Positions 24,248-33,217 of a stretch of 41,316 nucleotides of DNA are shown here, in pieces. The translations under genes were made by a program, and so were the position numbers. The notes beneath the pieces are model-generated. The model searched no databases and was not told where the DNA came from. It saw only the letters and a program-made list of their open reading frames with translations. This DNA is from Chersky-840 sp035532735 (lineage in GTDB: Bacteria > Actinomycetota > Acidimicrobiia > Acidimicrobiales > UBA8190), in NCBI GenBank assembly GCA_035532735.1, contig DATKQM010000037.1, forward strand, positions 1 to 41,316. Direction: 5' to 3'. Numbering within the stretch: the stretch's first letter is position 1; every line of letters starts with the position of its first letter.

Positions 24248-25276
24248 ATGCGAGTCGCCGTCGTCGGTGCCACCGGCCAGGTCGGCAAGGTCATGCGATC
24301 GGTGCTGGCCGAGCGCTCGTTTCCCGTGGATGACATCCGGTTCCTCGCCTCGGCTCGCTCGGCCGGCACGCGCCTGGCATGGCGTGACGGCGAGGTGGAG
24401 GTCGAGGAGGCCGAGGAAGCCGACTACCGCGGCGTGGACATCGCGCTCATGTCGGTCGGCGCCGATGCGTCGCGTCGGATCTCGCCCCGGATCGCCGAGA
24501 CCGGTGCGTTGGTGATCGACAACTCATCGGCGTGGCGGATGGACCCCGCCGTGCCCCTCGTCGTCGCCGAGGTCAATCCCGACGCCCTCGACCACATGGG
24601 GAAAGGCATCGTCGCCAACCCCAACTGCACCACGATGGTGATGATGCCGGTGTTGGCACCCCTGCATCGTGCGGCGGGGCTGCGCCGTCTCGTGGTCGCC
24701 ACCTACCAGGCCGTGTCGGGGGCGGGCCTGGCCGGTGCCCGGGAGCTCGAGGAGCAGCTGACCAAGACTGTCGACGGGGCGGCCAGCCTCACCTTCGACG
24801 GTGCCAGCGTCGAGTTCCCCGCGCCGACGGTGTTCGCCGGTCCGGTCGCCTACAACGTGCTGCCCCACGCGGGGCGGTTCCTCGATGACGGGACGGGGGA
24901 GACCAACGAGGAGCAGAAGTTGCGCGACGAGAGCCGGAAGATCCTCGACATCGCCGACCTGGCAGTGTCGGGAACGTGCGTACGCGTCCCGGTGTTCACC
25001 GGCCACAGCATGTCGATCAACGCCGAGTTCGAGCGCGCCTTGACCGTGGAGCGGGCCCAGGAGCTCTTGGAGGAGGCCCCCGGCGTGCGCTGTGTCGACG
25101 TGCCCACCCCACTGGCCGCCACCGGTATCGACCCCGTCCTCGTCGGCAGACTCCGGCGCGACGACACGGTCGTACACGGGCTCGCGCTCTTCGTCTCGGG
25201 CGACAACCTGCGCAAGGGCGCTGCCCTCAATGCCGTGCAGATCGCCGAGGCGCTCGTGGCCCGACGGTCCGTCTGA
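24248..25276 (+). CDS. asd: Aspartate-semialdehyde dehydrogenase
   Basis: A 342-residue NADPH-dependent enzyme that reduces aspartyl phosphate to aspartate semialdehyde. It has the N-terminal GATGQVG (7-13), the catalytic Cys127 in NPNCTTM, the substrate-binding QAVSGAGLAG, and a later GHSMSIN with the active-site His. It is the next step after LysC, and the genes are adjacent as in most actinobacteria. It converges with the PhoU-like gene with only 4 bases between. Confidence 0.97.
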   Translation: MRVAVVGATGQVGKVMRSVLAERSFPVDDIRFLASARSAGTRLAWRDGEVEVEEAEEADYRGVDIALMSVGADASRRISPRIAETGALVIDNSSAWRMDPAVPLVVAEVNPDALDHMGKGIVANPNCTTMVMMPVLAPLHRAAGLRRLVVATYQAVSGAGLAGARELEEQLTKTVDGAASLTFDGASVEFPAPTVFAGPVAYNVLPHAGRFLDDGTGETNEEQKLRDESRKILDIADLAVSGTCVRVPVFTGHSMSINAEFERALTVERAQELLEEAPGVRCVDVPTPLAATGIDPVLVGRLRRDDTVVHGLALFVSGDNLRKGAALNAVQIAEALVARRSV

Positions 25277-25280
25277 AGCG

Positions 25281-25976
25281 TCAGGTCGAGGACGGGGGCC
25301 GGAACCTCTCGGTGGCGCCCGTGGTGGCCCGGCCCACCATGACCGCGATCCGGCGGGCCAGGTTGACAGCGTGGTCGCCGAAGCGCTCGTAGAACCGAGC
25401 CACGAGCGCCGCCTCGATGGCCACCGGCAGGGGCATCGAGCCACTGGCGATCTCCGCCGTGAGCGTCACGTGCAGCTCGTCGAGCTCGTCGTCGAGCTCC
25501 TCGACCTCGTCGGCCACCGGAGCCCGATCGGCATAGGCGTCGGCCGTCGCACGCCACATGTCGCACGCCACCTCGCCCATCTGCTCGACCAGACCCCGGG
25601 CGCGCGGCGACAGCTCGACTCCGAGACCTCGGACGGCTCGGCGCGAGACGTGTTCGGCGAGGTCACCACTGCGCTCGAGCTCGGGCAACATGCGCAGGAC
25701 GGCCACCAGGTAGCGCAGCTCGTCGGGCCCTGTCTCGCGCAGAGCCAGCTGGCTCTGGACCAGGTGCTCGACGTCGCGATACAGCGCGTCGATCGTCTCG
25801 TCGCTCTCGGCCAGCACGCGCGCCGCCTCGCGGTCCCCGTCGAGCAGGCAGTGGGTGGCGCCGGCCACGCCCTCGCCTACCAGGGCAAAGAGCTTGATGA
25901 CCTCGCGGTCGATGTGCTCGAGGGTCTCGGTGACCTGATCTGGTTTGCTCATCTCCACCACGACCCGTCTCGCCAC
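25281..25976 (-). CDS. PhoU-family phosphate regulator
   Basis: A 231-residue all-helical protein with two PhoU repeats (about residues 18-110 and 122-215): GVAGATHCLLDGDREAARVL, LPELERSGDLAEHVSRRA and, in the second, VARFYERFGDHAVNLARRIA. The E/D-R-x-G-D motif that binds metal appears in each. PhoU proteins damp phosphate uptake and PhoR-PhoB signalling. I chose the GTG at 25976 because TACGGT lies 6 bases before it; the ATG at 25952 (8 codons later) is the alternative. No pst genes are nearby. Confidence 0.88.
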   Translation of the reverse strand: MARRVVVEMSKPDQVTETLEHIDREVIKLFALVGEGVAGATHCLLDGDREAARVLAESDETIDALYRDVEHLVQSQLALRETGPDELRYLVAVLRMLPELERSGDLAEHVSRRAVRGLGVELSPRARGLVEQMGEVACDMWRATADAYADRAPVADEVEELDDELDELHVTLTAEIASGSMPLPVAIEAALVARFYERFGDHAVNLARRIAVMVGRATTGATERFRPPSST

Positions 25977-25982
25977 AGTGCC

Positions 25983-25988
25983 ACCGTA
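25983..25988 (-). promoter_or_regulatory. -10 element of the phoU-like gene (leaderless)
   Basis: TACGGT on the minus strand, 6 bases before GTG 25976. Confidence 0.55.
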
Positions 25989-25993
25989 GCGCC

Positions 25994-26027
25994 AACGGGC
26001 CTCGGCTTTTCCCGGCCGAGGCCCGTT
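25994..26027 (-). terminator. Strong hairpin after the lipocalin-like gene
   Basis: AACGGGCCTCGG (25994-26005) pairs perfectly over 12 bp with CCGAGGCCCGTT (26016-26027) around a 10-base loop. It begins at the stop codon of the minus-strand gene at 26027 and lies just before the promoter of the phoU-like gene. A T run is missing, as is common in high-GC genomes. Confidence 0.65.
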
Positions 26028-27025
26028 CAAGGTGAGGAGTCGGTGCCCAAGGGCTCGGGGAAGAAACAGTGGTGGTGCCGGCCCGTCACCTCGTAGACAG
26101 CCGTGCCGCGGCGGCCGTCGTCGGTCTCCACCGCCATCAGGTGCTGGCCTCCGCCATAGAACGGACGATACGGCGCGCACCATCGTCCTTCCCCTCGCAC
26201 CGTGACTGTCGTCCCGTCCGCCAGCGCGCACGACACCGTGCCGGCCAGCCCGCTCACCGCCGAGCCGTCCGACCCGTAATTCACCCGGGCACCGCCGTCA
26301 TCGGTCCAGTGCAGGTCGTGGTCGAACGACAGCACAGGGACCGGGTCCCCGCCACCGGCGGCCGCCCAACATCCGTCGGTGAAGACGTGCGCCCCGTCGG
26401 CGAGCTCCCAGTGCCAGACCCCGAGCATCCCGTCGGGCAGTTGGATGGCGAACCATGTCCACATCGGGATACGGCCGTGGTCACGGACCCCCCAGGAATG
26501 GTCTCGCTGACCCAGCCAGCCGTCGACGGCGCCGCCTGACTTTCCGTTGCTGTAGCTGCCGAGAAAGGTGCCGGACTGGATCATGTGGCTCTGGTCCCAC
26601 AGCAGGCCGCCCGCGTCGTCGCGCAGCCGACCCCGTCGCAATGCGTAGGCGGCGGTCCGGGCTTCGAAGGTCAGCTCTGCGTCGAATCCGTCCGCGTCGT
26701 CGACGACGACGCGGACGCGTCGGAAGGGCTCCTCGATCACGACCGAGACCGGACCCACGGTGGAGGTGTGGGGGTCCCGACCCGCCGGACGCTGGTAGTG
26801 GCGGAAGACGAGCTCGTCACCGACGCGCCCGAGCACGAGCGCATCGAGCATGCCCCGTGGCGGGTAGGTGGCCATGGCCACCACCACGACGTCGCTCTCG
26901 GCTGTGGGCCCGTGGGTGACGAAGAAGTAGCTCTCGCGCCAATGGGGGTGCTCGATGCCCACCACACCCAGGGGCTCGGGGATCTGGTGGACGAAGTGTT
27001 CGTCGAAGTCGCTCAGCTGTGGCAT
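26027..27025 (-). CDS. Lipocalin-like (CrtC/AttH-type) hypothetical protein
   Basis: A 332-residue beta-rich protein without a signal peptide. Features include WRESYFFVTHGP near the N terminus, a central GWLGQRDHSWGVRDHGRIPM (about 168-187), and many short strands with Trp and Asp. The RDxSWGVR motif is shared with two-domain lipocalin-like families (carotenoid 1,2-hydratase, AttH, related DUFs of mycobacteria) that bind or modify hydrophobic molecules. Specific function is unknown. GAGGAG lies before the ATG. A phosphotransferase-family gene lies just upstream on the same strand, 66 bases away, so they may act on the same compound. Confidence 0.72.
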   Translation of the reverse strand: MPQLSDFDEHFVHQIPEPLGVVGIEHPHWRESYFFVTHGPTAESDVVVVAMATYPPRGMLDALVLGRVGDELVFRHYQRPAGRDPHTSTVGPVSVVIEEPFRRVRVVVDDADGFDAELTFEARTAAYALRRGRLRDDAGGLLWDQSHMIQSGTFLGSYSNGKSGGAVDGWLGQRDHSWGVRDHGRIPMWTWFAIQLPDGMLGVWHWELADGAHVFTDGCWAAAGGGDPVPVLSFDHDLHWTDDGGARVNYGSDGSAVSGLAGTVSCALADGTTVTVRGEGRWCAPYRPFYGGGQHLMAVETDDGRRGTAVYEVTGRHHHCFFPEPLGTDSSP

Positions 27026-27091
27026 GGGTCTCCTCGATGTAAGACGGCGGGGTAAGACGGCGGTGTCAGTCAGCCGGGTCAGTCGGTGGTG

Positions 27092-28195
27092 TCAGTCGGC
27101 GCTCAGCAGCGATTCGGAGTCGAGGTCCAGCACCTGGGCTGCGTGTCGTCGGGCCATGGTCAGGAACATCTCGTCGCCCCGTTCGGTGCGTTCCACGAGC
27201 ATCGAAGCGCCCACGGCCATGACGTACCCCGCGTAGGCGTGACGCCGGTATTCGGTCATGCAGTCGTCCCAGGAGTGGCCCTCGACACCGTCGGCGACCA
27301 GTTGCTGGTGGTAGTCGTGCAGGAGTGCTCGCTCGTGGGCCCGTCGCTGCTCGGGCATGAGCCCCGCACCGAGGAAGTACGACACGTCGGCGGGCCCGGG
27401 ACCGAGCGTGACGGTCTGCCAGTCGACGACGGTCACCGCCGGGGCCCGCAGGTCGGTCCCGAACAAGAGGTTGTCGAGTCGGTAGTCGGCGTGTTGGACG
27501 GTGCGTGGTCCCGACCGCGGTCGCAGATATTCGTGGATGCGGGGGAACAGACGGCGACCGACGCCCACGACGCTGTCGTCGAGGTCTGCTCCGTAGCGCT
27601 CGACGAATCCGTCGAACAGGATGCGCAGCAACTCCCCGCCCCCGTCGTCGCCGGCGTCGCCGCGCTCCAGCCATGGCAGGTGGTCGAGGGCGGGATCACC
27701 CCATCGGGGCGCGTGCAGGCGGGCCAGTTCCGCCAGGGCCAGGGAGGCCTCGTCCACGGTGCACCCCGCCATCTGGTCACCCTGGCGGGCCGGCGCCATG
27801 TCCTGAAGCACGAGGGCGAACTCGGCACTGGAGGTGTCCACGGCCGCGAAATAACAGCGAGGGGTGCGGACCCCTACCGTGTGTGCCACCTCCTGGTAGA
27901 AGCGCACCTCGACCTCCGCGGTCCGCAGCGCCAGTGCTGTGGACCGGCTCGTGTCGTCGGCGGGCGTGAACTTGCCCACCACTGTGGACGGGCCCCGGGG
28001 TGCGGGAGCGTCATAGGTCAGGTGCAGCCGCACGCTGTCGGCCATCTGCCCCGTGCCCACCGGCTCCCCCGCCACCTCGACCACACGCTGGGCGTCGATG
28101 ACCCGCGCGCCGCGCAGCACGTCAGTCAACCACGCTGCGTTCGCGTCTTCGGGGCGCCACACCGGGCCGGCGCGGCGTGGCTCAGGGATCGGCAT
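27092..28195 (-). CDS. Phosphotransferase-family (ecdysteroid-kinase-like) protein
   Basis: A 367-residue protein kinase-fold phosphotransferase. The catalytic loop HADYRLDNLLFG (His-x-Asp...Asn) and the metal-binding VVDWQTVTLGPGPADVSYFL are clear, and the N-terminal lobe has STVVGKFTP with a likely ATP-binding Lys. Such proteins phosphorylate small hydroxyl compounds; the closest pattern is the ecdysteroid kinase/DUF1679 group found in actinobacterial lipid-degradation contexts. Its start overlaps the end of the NADH dehydrogenase gene by 14 bases. The lipocalin-like gene follows. Confidence 0.85.
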   Translation of the reverse strand: MPIPEPRRAGPVWRPEDANAAWLTDVLRGARVIDAQRVVEVAGEPVGTGQMADSVRLHLTYDAPAPRGPSTVVGKFTPADDTSRSTALALRTAEVEVRFYQEVAHTVGVRTPRCYFAAVDTSSAEFALVLQDMAPARQGDQMAGCTVDEASLALAELARLHAPRWGDPALDHLPWLERGDAGDDGGGELLRILFDGFVERYGADLDDSVVGVGRRLFPRIHEYLRPRSGPRTVQHADYRLDNLLFGTDLRAPAVTVVDWQTVTLGPGPADVSYFLGAGLMPEQRRAHERALLHDYHQQLVADGVEGHSWDDCMTEYRRHAYAGYVMAVGASMLVERTERGDEMFLTMARRHAAQVLDLDSESLLSAD

Positions 28196-29444
28196 CGACG
28201 TCCGCGACGATCAAACGCGGTCCCGAGGGCCAGTCCAGATATCGCCACCACCAGTTCACGAGGACGACCACACGGTTGCGGAATCCGATCAGGTAGACGA
28301 GGTGGAGCCCGAGCCAGGCCAACCAGCCCAGTGTCCCGCGCAGGATGGGCCCCCGGCGCAACTGGGCCACCGCCGCGTGTCGCCCGATCGTGGCCATGAG
28401 ACCCTTGTCGTGGTAGCTGAAGGCGGTCGTGGACCGGCCCTGGAGCTGTCGCGCGATCTGCTGCGCGGCGTGCTTGCCGGATTGGATCGCCACCTGGGCC
28501 ACCTGGGGACAGGCCTCGGATCGTGCCGGTCCCCACGGGACCGCCCCGGCGTCGCCGACCACGAACACCTCGGGGTGTCCCGCCACCGACAGGTCGGGCT
28601 CGAGCGCCACGCGTCCTCCCCGGCCGTGCGCGCTGGGCAGCGAGGCGGCCAGGGTGCCGTCGACGGTGACGCCGCCCGCCCAGACCACCGCCGCGGCCCC
28701 GATCCACCTGCCGTCCCCGAGCCGGACCGCCGCAGCGGTGACCTCCGCCACCGGCGTGCGGAGTCGGACGTCGACGCCCCGGAGGCGCAAGGTCTCCTCG
28801 GCGTAGCGGCTCGCTTGTTCTTCGAATCCGGGCAGGAGCCGCTCGCCGGCCTCGAGGAGGATGACCTTGGAACGCTCCCGGTCGATGCGGAGCCGGTCAC
28901 GGCGCACCGACACGTCGAGCAGCTCGAGCAGGGCTCCCGAAATCTCCACTCCGGTGGCCCCCCCGCCCACCACGATGAACGTCGGTGCCCCGTCGTCGAA
29001 GTCCTCGGGATGGGCGTCGGCCGCCTCGAGACATCCGAGGACGGTGTTCCGCAGACGCCGGGCATCAGCCAGCGTGTAGAGCGGGAGCGAGTGCTGCGGG
29101 GCGCCGGGGACCGAGAAGAACCCGGTGGTGGCGCCGGTGGCCACGACCAACCGGTCGTAGTCCAGTGCCGTGCCATCGGCGAGCCCCACGCGCCGGGTAT
29201 CGACGTCGACCGACAGAGCCCGGCCGTGGCGGAACACCACATTGGGCTCGCGTCCGAAGATGGTGCGGACCGGATAGGCGACATCGGCGGGGTCGAGCCC
29301 GGCCGTGGCCACTTGGTAGAGCAGGGGCTGGAACGTGTGGAAGTTGTGGTGGTCGACGATGGTCACTGTCACCGGTTGGTCCCGAAGATGCCGGGTGGCG
29401 CTCAACCCGGCGAAGCCGGCCCCGATCACCACCACCCGGTCCAC
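28182..29444 (-). CDS. ndh: Type II NADH dehydrogenase (NDH-2)
   Basis: A 420-residue single-chain flavoenzyme that passes electrons from NADH to quinone without pumping protons. It holds the FAD-binding VVVIGAGFAGLSATRHL at the N terminus, the motif HTFQPLLYQVATAGLDP, the NADH-binding VVGGGATGVEISGALLELL, and the second FAD-site VFVVGDAGAV. The C-terminal hydrophobic stretch (LGWLAWLGLHLVYLIGF, then VLVNWWWRYLDW) would bind the membrane. The frame is open far upstream; I chose GTG 29444, which keeps the usual V-x-R-V-V-V-I-G-A-G start. CATCCT stands 6 bases before it and could be a -10. Confidence 0.92.
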   Translation of the reverse strand: MDRVVVIGAGFAGLSATRHLRDQPVTVTIVDHHNFHTFQPLLYQVATAGLDPADVAYPVRTIFGREPNVVFRHGRALSVDVDTRRVGLADGTALDYDRLVVATGATTGFFSVPGAPQHSLPLYTLADARRLRNTVLGCLEAADAHPEDFDDGAPTFIVVGGGATGVEISGALLELLDVSVRRDRLRIDRERSKVILLEAGERLLPGFEEQASRYAEETLRLRGVDVRLRTPVAEVTAAAVRLGDGRWIGAAAVVWAGGVTVDGTLAASLPSAHGRGGRVALEPDLSVAGHPEVFVVGDAGAVPWGPARSEACPQVAQVAIQSGKHAAQQIARQLQGRSTTAFSYHDKGLMATIGRHAAVAQLRRGPILRGTLGWLAWLGLHLVYLIGFRNRVVVLVNWWWRYLDWPSGPRLIVADVDADP

Positions 29445-29514
29445 GTCCTCAGGATGGCACGCTCCGAGGGGGCCTACCTCTTTGAGCGCGACCGACGCTC
29501 TCGAGCGCGAGCGG

Positions 29515-31704
29515 TCAGACCTTGGCCAAGGCGCTGGCGGCGGTGACGATGTCTTCGACCTGGGGGAGGATGGCGTGCTCCAGGGACGGTTCGTACCCGA
29601 CGAAGGTGTCTTCGGCGGTGACGCGCCCCACCGGCGCGTCGAGATGCCAGAAGCAGTGCTCGGCCACCCAGGCGGCCACCTCGGCTCCGAACCCGGCGGT
29701 GAGGGTGTCCTCGTGGACGACCAGGAGCCGCCCCGTGCGCGCCACCGACTCACCGACCATGTCGTGGTCCCACGGTGAAATGGTGCGGAGGTCGACGACC
29801 TCGACCGAACACCCGTCGGCCGACAGTTGCTCGGCGGCGACCAGCGACTTCTGCACGGTGGCGCCCCAGGTGGCGATGGTGAGGTCGCGCCCCGGTCGGA
29901 CCACGGTGCCGCGCCCGAACGGCAGCACCCATCCGGGTCTCGGGATTCGGTCGGCCGCGTAGCGCTGGCGGTAGAGGTGCTTGTGCTCCAAGAAGAGCAC
30001 TGGGTCTTGCGCCGCGAAGGCGCTGCGGAGCAGTCCGACGGCGTCGCGGGCTCGCGACGGGAAGGCGACGAGGAGCCCCGGGATGTGGGCGAAGATCGAC
30101 TCTCCACTCTGGGAGTGCCAGATGGCGCCGCCGGTGAGGTATCCGCCGATGGCGACGCGGACCACCAAGGGGCAGGTGAAGTCGCCGTTGGACCGCCACC
30201 GGATCGTGGCGGCCTCGCTGTGCAACTGCTGCATGGCGGGCCAGATGTAGTCGAAGAACTGGATCTCGGCGCAGGGGCGCAGCCCGCGCAACGCTTGCCC
30301 GACACCGCGGCCGATGATGTTGGACTCCGCTAGTGGCGTGTTGTAGCAGCGCGCCGATCCGAAGCTTCGTTGCAGCCCGCGCGTCACGCCGAACACCCCG
30401 CCTTTGCCCTCCACGTGGTCGAGCACGTCGTCATCGGCGTCGGCCACGTCCTCGCCGAAGACGCGGATGCGCTCGTCGGCGGCCAGCAGCTCGTGCAGCG
30501 TCAGGCGGATCGCCTCGGCCATCACGACCGGCTCCGCGCCCGGGGTTGCCGGAGCGGGGTCGGGCTCGACCTCGGGTAGCGAGGGCAGCCGGATCACGTT
30601 GTCGGTCACGGTGGTCGGGTCCGGCCGCGGGGCGGCAAGGGCTTCTTCCGCCGCAGCCGCGGCGAGATCGCGTGCCTCGGCGTGCACGGCGGCGGCTTGC
30701 TCTTCGGTGATGACCCCGGCGCTCACCAATTGCCGTTCGAGGGTGTCGATGGGGTCGTGGGCGAGCTCTTCGGCGAGCTCACCGGCGTCGCGGTATTTGG
30801 CCTGGGAGTCAGCCGAGGAGTGGGAGTAGGGGCGCGTCACGTGCGCGTGGATCAGTCCCGGACCTTCCCCGGCGCGTACGCGGGCGATGGCGTGCCCTCC
30901 ATTGTTGCGACACGACGCGTAGTCCCAGCCGTCCATCTGGGTCACCGCCAGCCCGCGAAAGCCGCGCACTAACTCTGCCACCGGCGCCGGGGACTGATCC
31001 GCGGCGCGTACCGAGATGGCGTACCCGTTGTCGGCCACGACGAACAGCGTCGGGAGGTGTAGCCGACACGCGGTGTTGAGGCTCTCCCAGAACTCTCCCT
31101 CCGACGTGGCTCCCTCGCCGAGCGACACGTAGGTGATCTCGTCACCGTGGGCTTCGCATCCCACCAGACCGGGTCTTCGTGCGATGTAGCGCCCGGCTTC
31201 GGCGCATCCCACCGCCGGCAGGCACTGGCTGCCGGTCGGGCTCGACTGGGTGACGATGTTGCGTGTCACCGCTCCCCAGTGACACGGCATCTGCCGGCCT
31301 CCCGATGCCGGGTCGAGAGACGATCCCACCGCCTGGAGCATGATGTCGAGGGGTGTCACCCCCAGGGCCAGGACGAGCGCCCGGTCGCGGTAATACGGGA
31401 AGAACCAGTCATAGGCGGGTCGGAGCGATCGGGCCAGAGCTAGGAGCAGGATCTCGTGGCCGGCCCCGGAGATCTGGAAGAAGACCCGGCTCTGCTTCTG
31501 CAGCAGGATCTCCCGGTCGTCGAGGGCCCGCGAGACACACGCCAGGCGGAAGTCCTCGACCAGCTCCCGGGCAGGAAAGCTCCGTAGCGACCCCAGGGGG
31601 GCCGGCGTCGGGGTGCCGCCGTTGCTCTCGTGTCCGCCCCGGGCACCGGATTGGGCCTGGGACTTCACGCCCGCACCTCGTCCCACCGCGCCTTTGCGCA
31701 CCAC
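29515..31704 (-). CDS. Fused alpha-beta 2-oxoacid dehydrogenase E1
   Basis: A 729-residue thiamine-diphosphate enzyme in which E1 alpha (about 40-365) and E1 beta (about 400-729) are joined by a linker. The alpha part has GRQMPCHWGA and the TPP-binding GEGATSEGEFWESLN ending VVADNGYAIS. The beta part has RVFGEDVAD, NTPLAESNIIGRGVG, EIQFFDYIWPAMQQL and a C-terminal transketolase domain (VEVVDLRTISPWD, VVHEDTLTAGFGAEV). It decarboxylates a 2-oxoacid (branched-chain or pyruvate) and passes the acyl group to an E2. No E2 or E3 gene is nearby. GTG at 31704, or GTG at 31701, follows TAGCGT by 5 or 8 bases. Confidence 0.9.
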   Translation of the reverse strand: MVRKGAVGRGAGVKSQAQSGARGGHESNGGTPTPAPLGSLRSFPARELVEDFRLACVSRALDDREILLQKQSRVFFQISGAGHEILLLALARSLRPAYDWFFPYYRDRALVLALGVTPLDIMLQAVGSSLDPASGGRQMPCHWGAVTRNIVTQSSPTGSQCLPAVGCAEAGRYIARRPGLVGCEAHGDEITYVSLGEGATSEGEFWESLNTACRLHLPTLFVVADNGYAISVRAADQSPAPVAELVRGFRGLAVTQMDGWDYASCRNNGGHAIARVRAGEGPGLIHAHVTRPYSHSSADSQAKYRDAGELAEELAHDPIDTLERQLVSAGVITEEQAAAVHAEARDLAAAAAEEALAAPRPDPTTVTDNVIRLPSLPEVEPDPAPATPGAEPVVMAEAIRLTLHELLAADERIRVFGEDVADADDDVLDHVEGKGGVFGVTRGLQRSFGSARCYNTPLAESNIIGRGVGQALRGLRPCAEIQFFDYIWPAMQQLHSEAATIRWRSNGDFTCPLVVRVAIGGYLTGGAIWHSQSGESIFAHIPGLLVAFPSRARDAVGLLRSAFAAQDPVLFLEHKHLYRQRYAADRIPRPGWVLPFGRGTVVRPGRDLTIATWGATVQKSLVAAEQLSADGCSVEVVDLRTISPWDHDMVGESVARTGRLLVVHEDTLTAGFGAEVAAWVAEHCFWHLDAPVGRVTAEDTFVGYEPSLEHAILPQVEDIVTAASALAKV

Positions 31705-31709
31705 GATCG

Positions 31710-31715
31710 ACGCTA
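31710..31715 (-). promoter_or_regulatory. -10 element of fused E1 gene (leaderless)
   Basis: TAGCGT on the minus strand, 5 bases before GTG 31704 and 8 before GTG 31701. Confidence 0.45.
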
Positions 31716-31816
31716 CCTCTCTGACAGCTTCAATCGGTGGCCTTGGCGGGCTCCCTGGTCCTGTTACACCCCGGCGTTACGCTCGGCCGCGTCCACCCTC
31801 GGAGCAGGGAGATCTC

Positions 31817-33217
31817 ATGATCGTTGGCCTTCTGATCGGCATTGTCGTCGGTGGTGGGGGTGGTGTCGCCGTCGCCTGGAGCGTGGTATCGGCCCGTGCC
31901 TCGGCCCGGGTGGAGGCCGAGCGTGACCGCCACGCCGAGGCGCTGGGCTCGGTGCGTGCCGAGGTGGCGTGGCTCCAGGCCACGCTCGAGCACGAGCACC
32001 GGGCCGGCGATGAGCGTCGGTTGGCGGCCGAAGACGTTCGTCGACAGTTCGTGGGTGAGTTCGCCGAGTTGTCGCGCCAGGCCCTCGAGCAGAACAACGC
32101 CCAGTTCCTTGAGTTGGCCGACACCCGAATGGCCCACGCCCAGCAGTCGGCGCGCGGTGATCTCGATCAGCGCACCCAGGCCATCGATCAGATGCTGAGC
32201 CCGTTGCGCGAGCAACTCGGCCGTTACGAGCAGGGGCTGCGGCTCCTCGAGCTCGAGCGCCAGAAGGCGTATACAGGGCTGAGCGAGCAGGTCCGGACGC
32301 TCACCGACTCCCAGGACAAGCTGCAGTCTGAGACGCGCAACCTCGTGACTGCCCTTCGCTCTCCCGCCACTCGGGGTCGGTGGGGAGAACTGCAGTTGCG
32401 GCGTGTCGTCGAGATGGCAGGGATGGTCGAGCACTGCGACTTCGACCAGCAGGTGACCACCGACGGTGCCGAGGGAAGAATCCGACCGGACATGGTCGTG
32501 CATCTTCCCGGTGCCCGGAACGTGGTCGTCGACGCCAAGGTACCGCTCCAGGCCTTCCTCGACGCCAACGACGCCACCGACGAGACCGCCCGCCAGACCC
32601 ACCTCGTCTCCCACGCCCGTCAGTTGCGGGTCCACATCGACTCGCTGGCCAAGAAGGCCTACTGGGACCAGCTCAAGGAGTCACCGCAGTTCGTGGTCGC
32701 CTTCGTGCCCGGGGACGCCCTGTTGGCGGCGGCACTCGAGCACGACTCGTCGCTTCTCGAGCACGCCGTGTCGCATCGGGTCCTGCTGGCCACGCCGACG
32801 ACGCTGATTGCGCTGTTGCTGACCGTTGCCAACGGCTGGCAGCAAGAGTCGTTGGCGGAGAACGCCCGGGAAGTACAGGACATGGGTCGCGAGCTCTACA
32901 AGCGCCTCGCCACCTTCGGCGAGCACATGGCCCGCACGGGCCGCAGCCTCAGTGGCGCCGTCGACGCCTACAACAAGGCCGTGGGCTCGCTCGAGCGCAA
33001 CGTGTTCCCCCAGGCGCGTCGCTTCCACGAGCTCGGGGTGGTGGGTGGCGCCGACAAGGAGATGCCCGAGCTCGAGCACATCGATGCCACCGCACGAGGG
33101 CTCGAGGCCCCCGAGTTCGTCGGTGTGCCCCGCGGCCTTGCCGGCGAATCGGGCCTCGAGCTGATCGAGGGATCGCGTCGCGACGACCGCGCCCTCCCGG
33201 GGGCGGCCGCTACCTGA
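31817..33217 (+). CDS. rmuC: DNA recombination protein RmuC
   Basis: A 466-residue protein of the RmuC family, linked to limiting DNA inversions and thought to carry a nuclease-like fold. It has an N-terminal membrane helix (IVGLLIGIVVGGGGGVAVAW, 2-21), a long coiled-coil region (about 25-180, many Glu/Arg/Gln), and the RmuC domain (from about 190: RGRWGELQLRRVVEMAGM, VVDAKVPLQAFLDA, ATPTTLIALLLTVANGW). The ATG at 31817 has GGGAG upstream. Its last 8 bases overlap the convergent AddA-like gene. Confidence 0.93.
   Translation: MIVGLLIGIVVGGGGGVAVAWSVVSARASARVEAERDRHAEALGSVRAEVAWLQATLEHEHRAGDERRLAAEDVRRQFVGEFAELSRQALEQNNAQFLELADTRMAHAQQSARGDLDQRTQAIDQMLSPLREQLGRYEQGLRLLELERQKAYTGLSEQVRTLTDSQDKLQSETRNLVTALRSPATRGRWGELQLRRVVEMAGMVEHCDFDQQVTTDGAEGRIRPDMVVHLPGARNVVVDAKVPLQAFLDANDATDETARQTHLVSHARQLRVHIDSLAKKAYWDQLKESPQFVVAFVPGDALLAAALEHDSSLLEHAVSHRVLLATPTTLIALLLTVANGWQQESLAENAREVQDMGRELYKRLATFGEHMARTGRSLSGAVDAYNKAVGSLERNVFPQARRFHELGVVGGADKEMPELEHIDATARGLEAPEFVGVPRGLAGESGLELIEGSRRDDRALPGAAAT

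Noticed and set aside
29445..30305. Upstream extension of the NADH dehydrogenase frame across the E1 gene
   Set aside because: Ser/Arg/Pro-rich translation opposite real E1 codon structure on the same strand in another frame; NDH-2 normally begins at the VVVIGAG strand.
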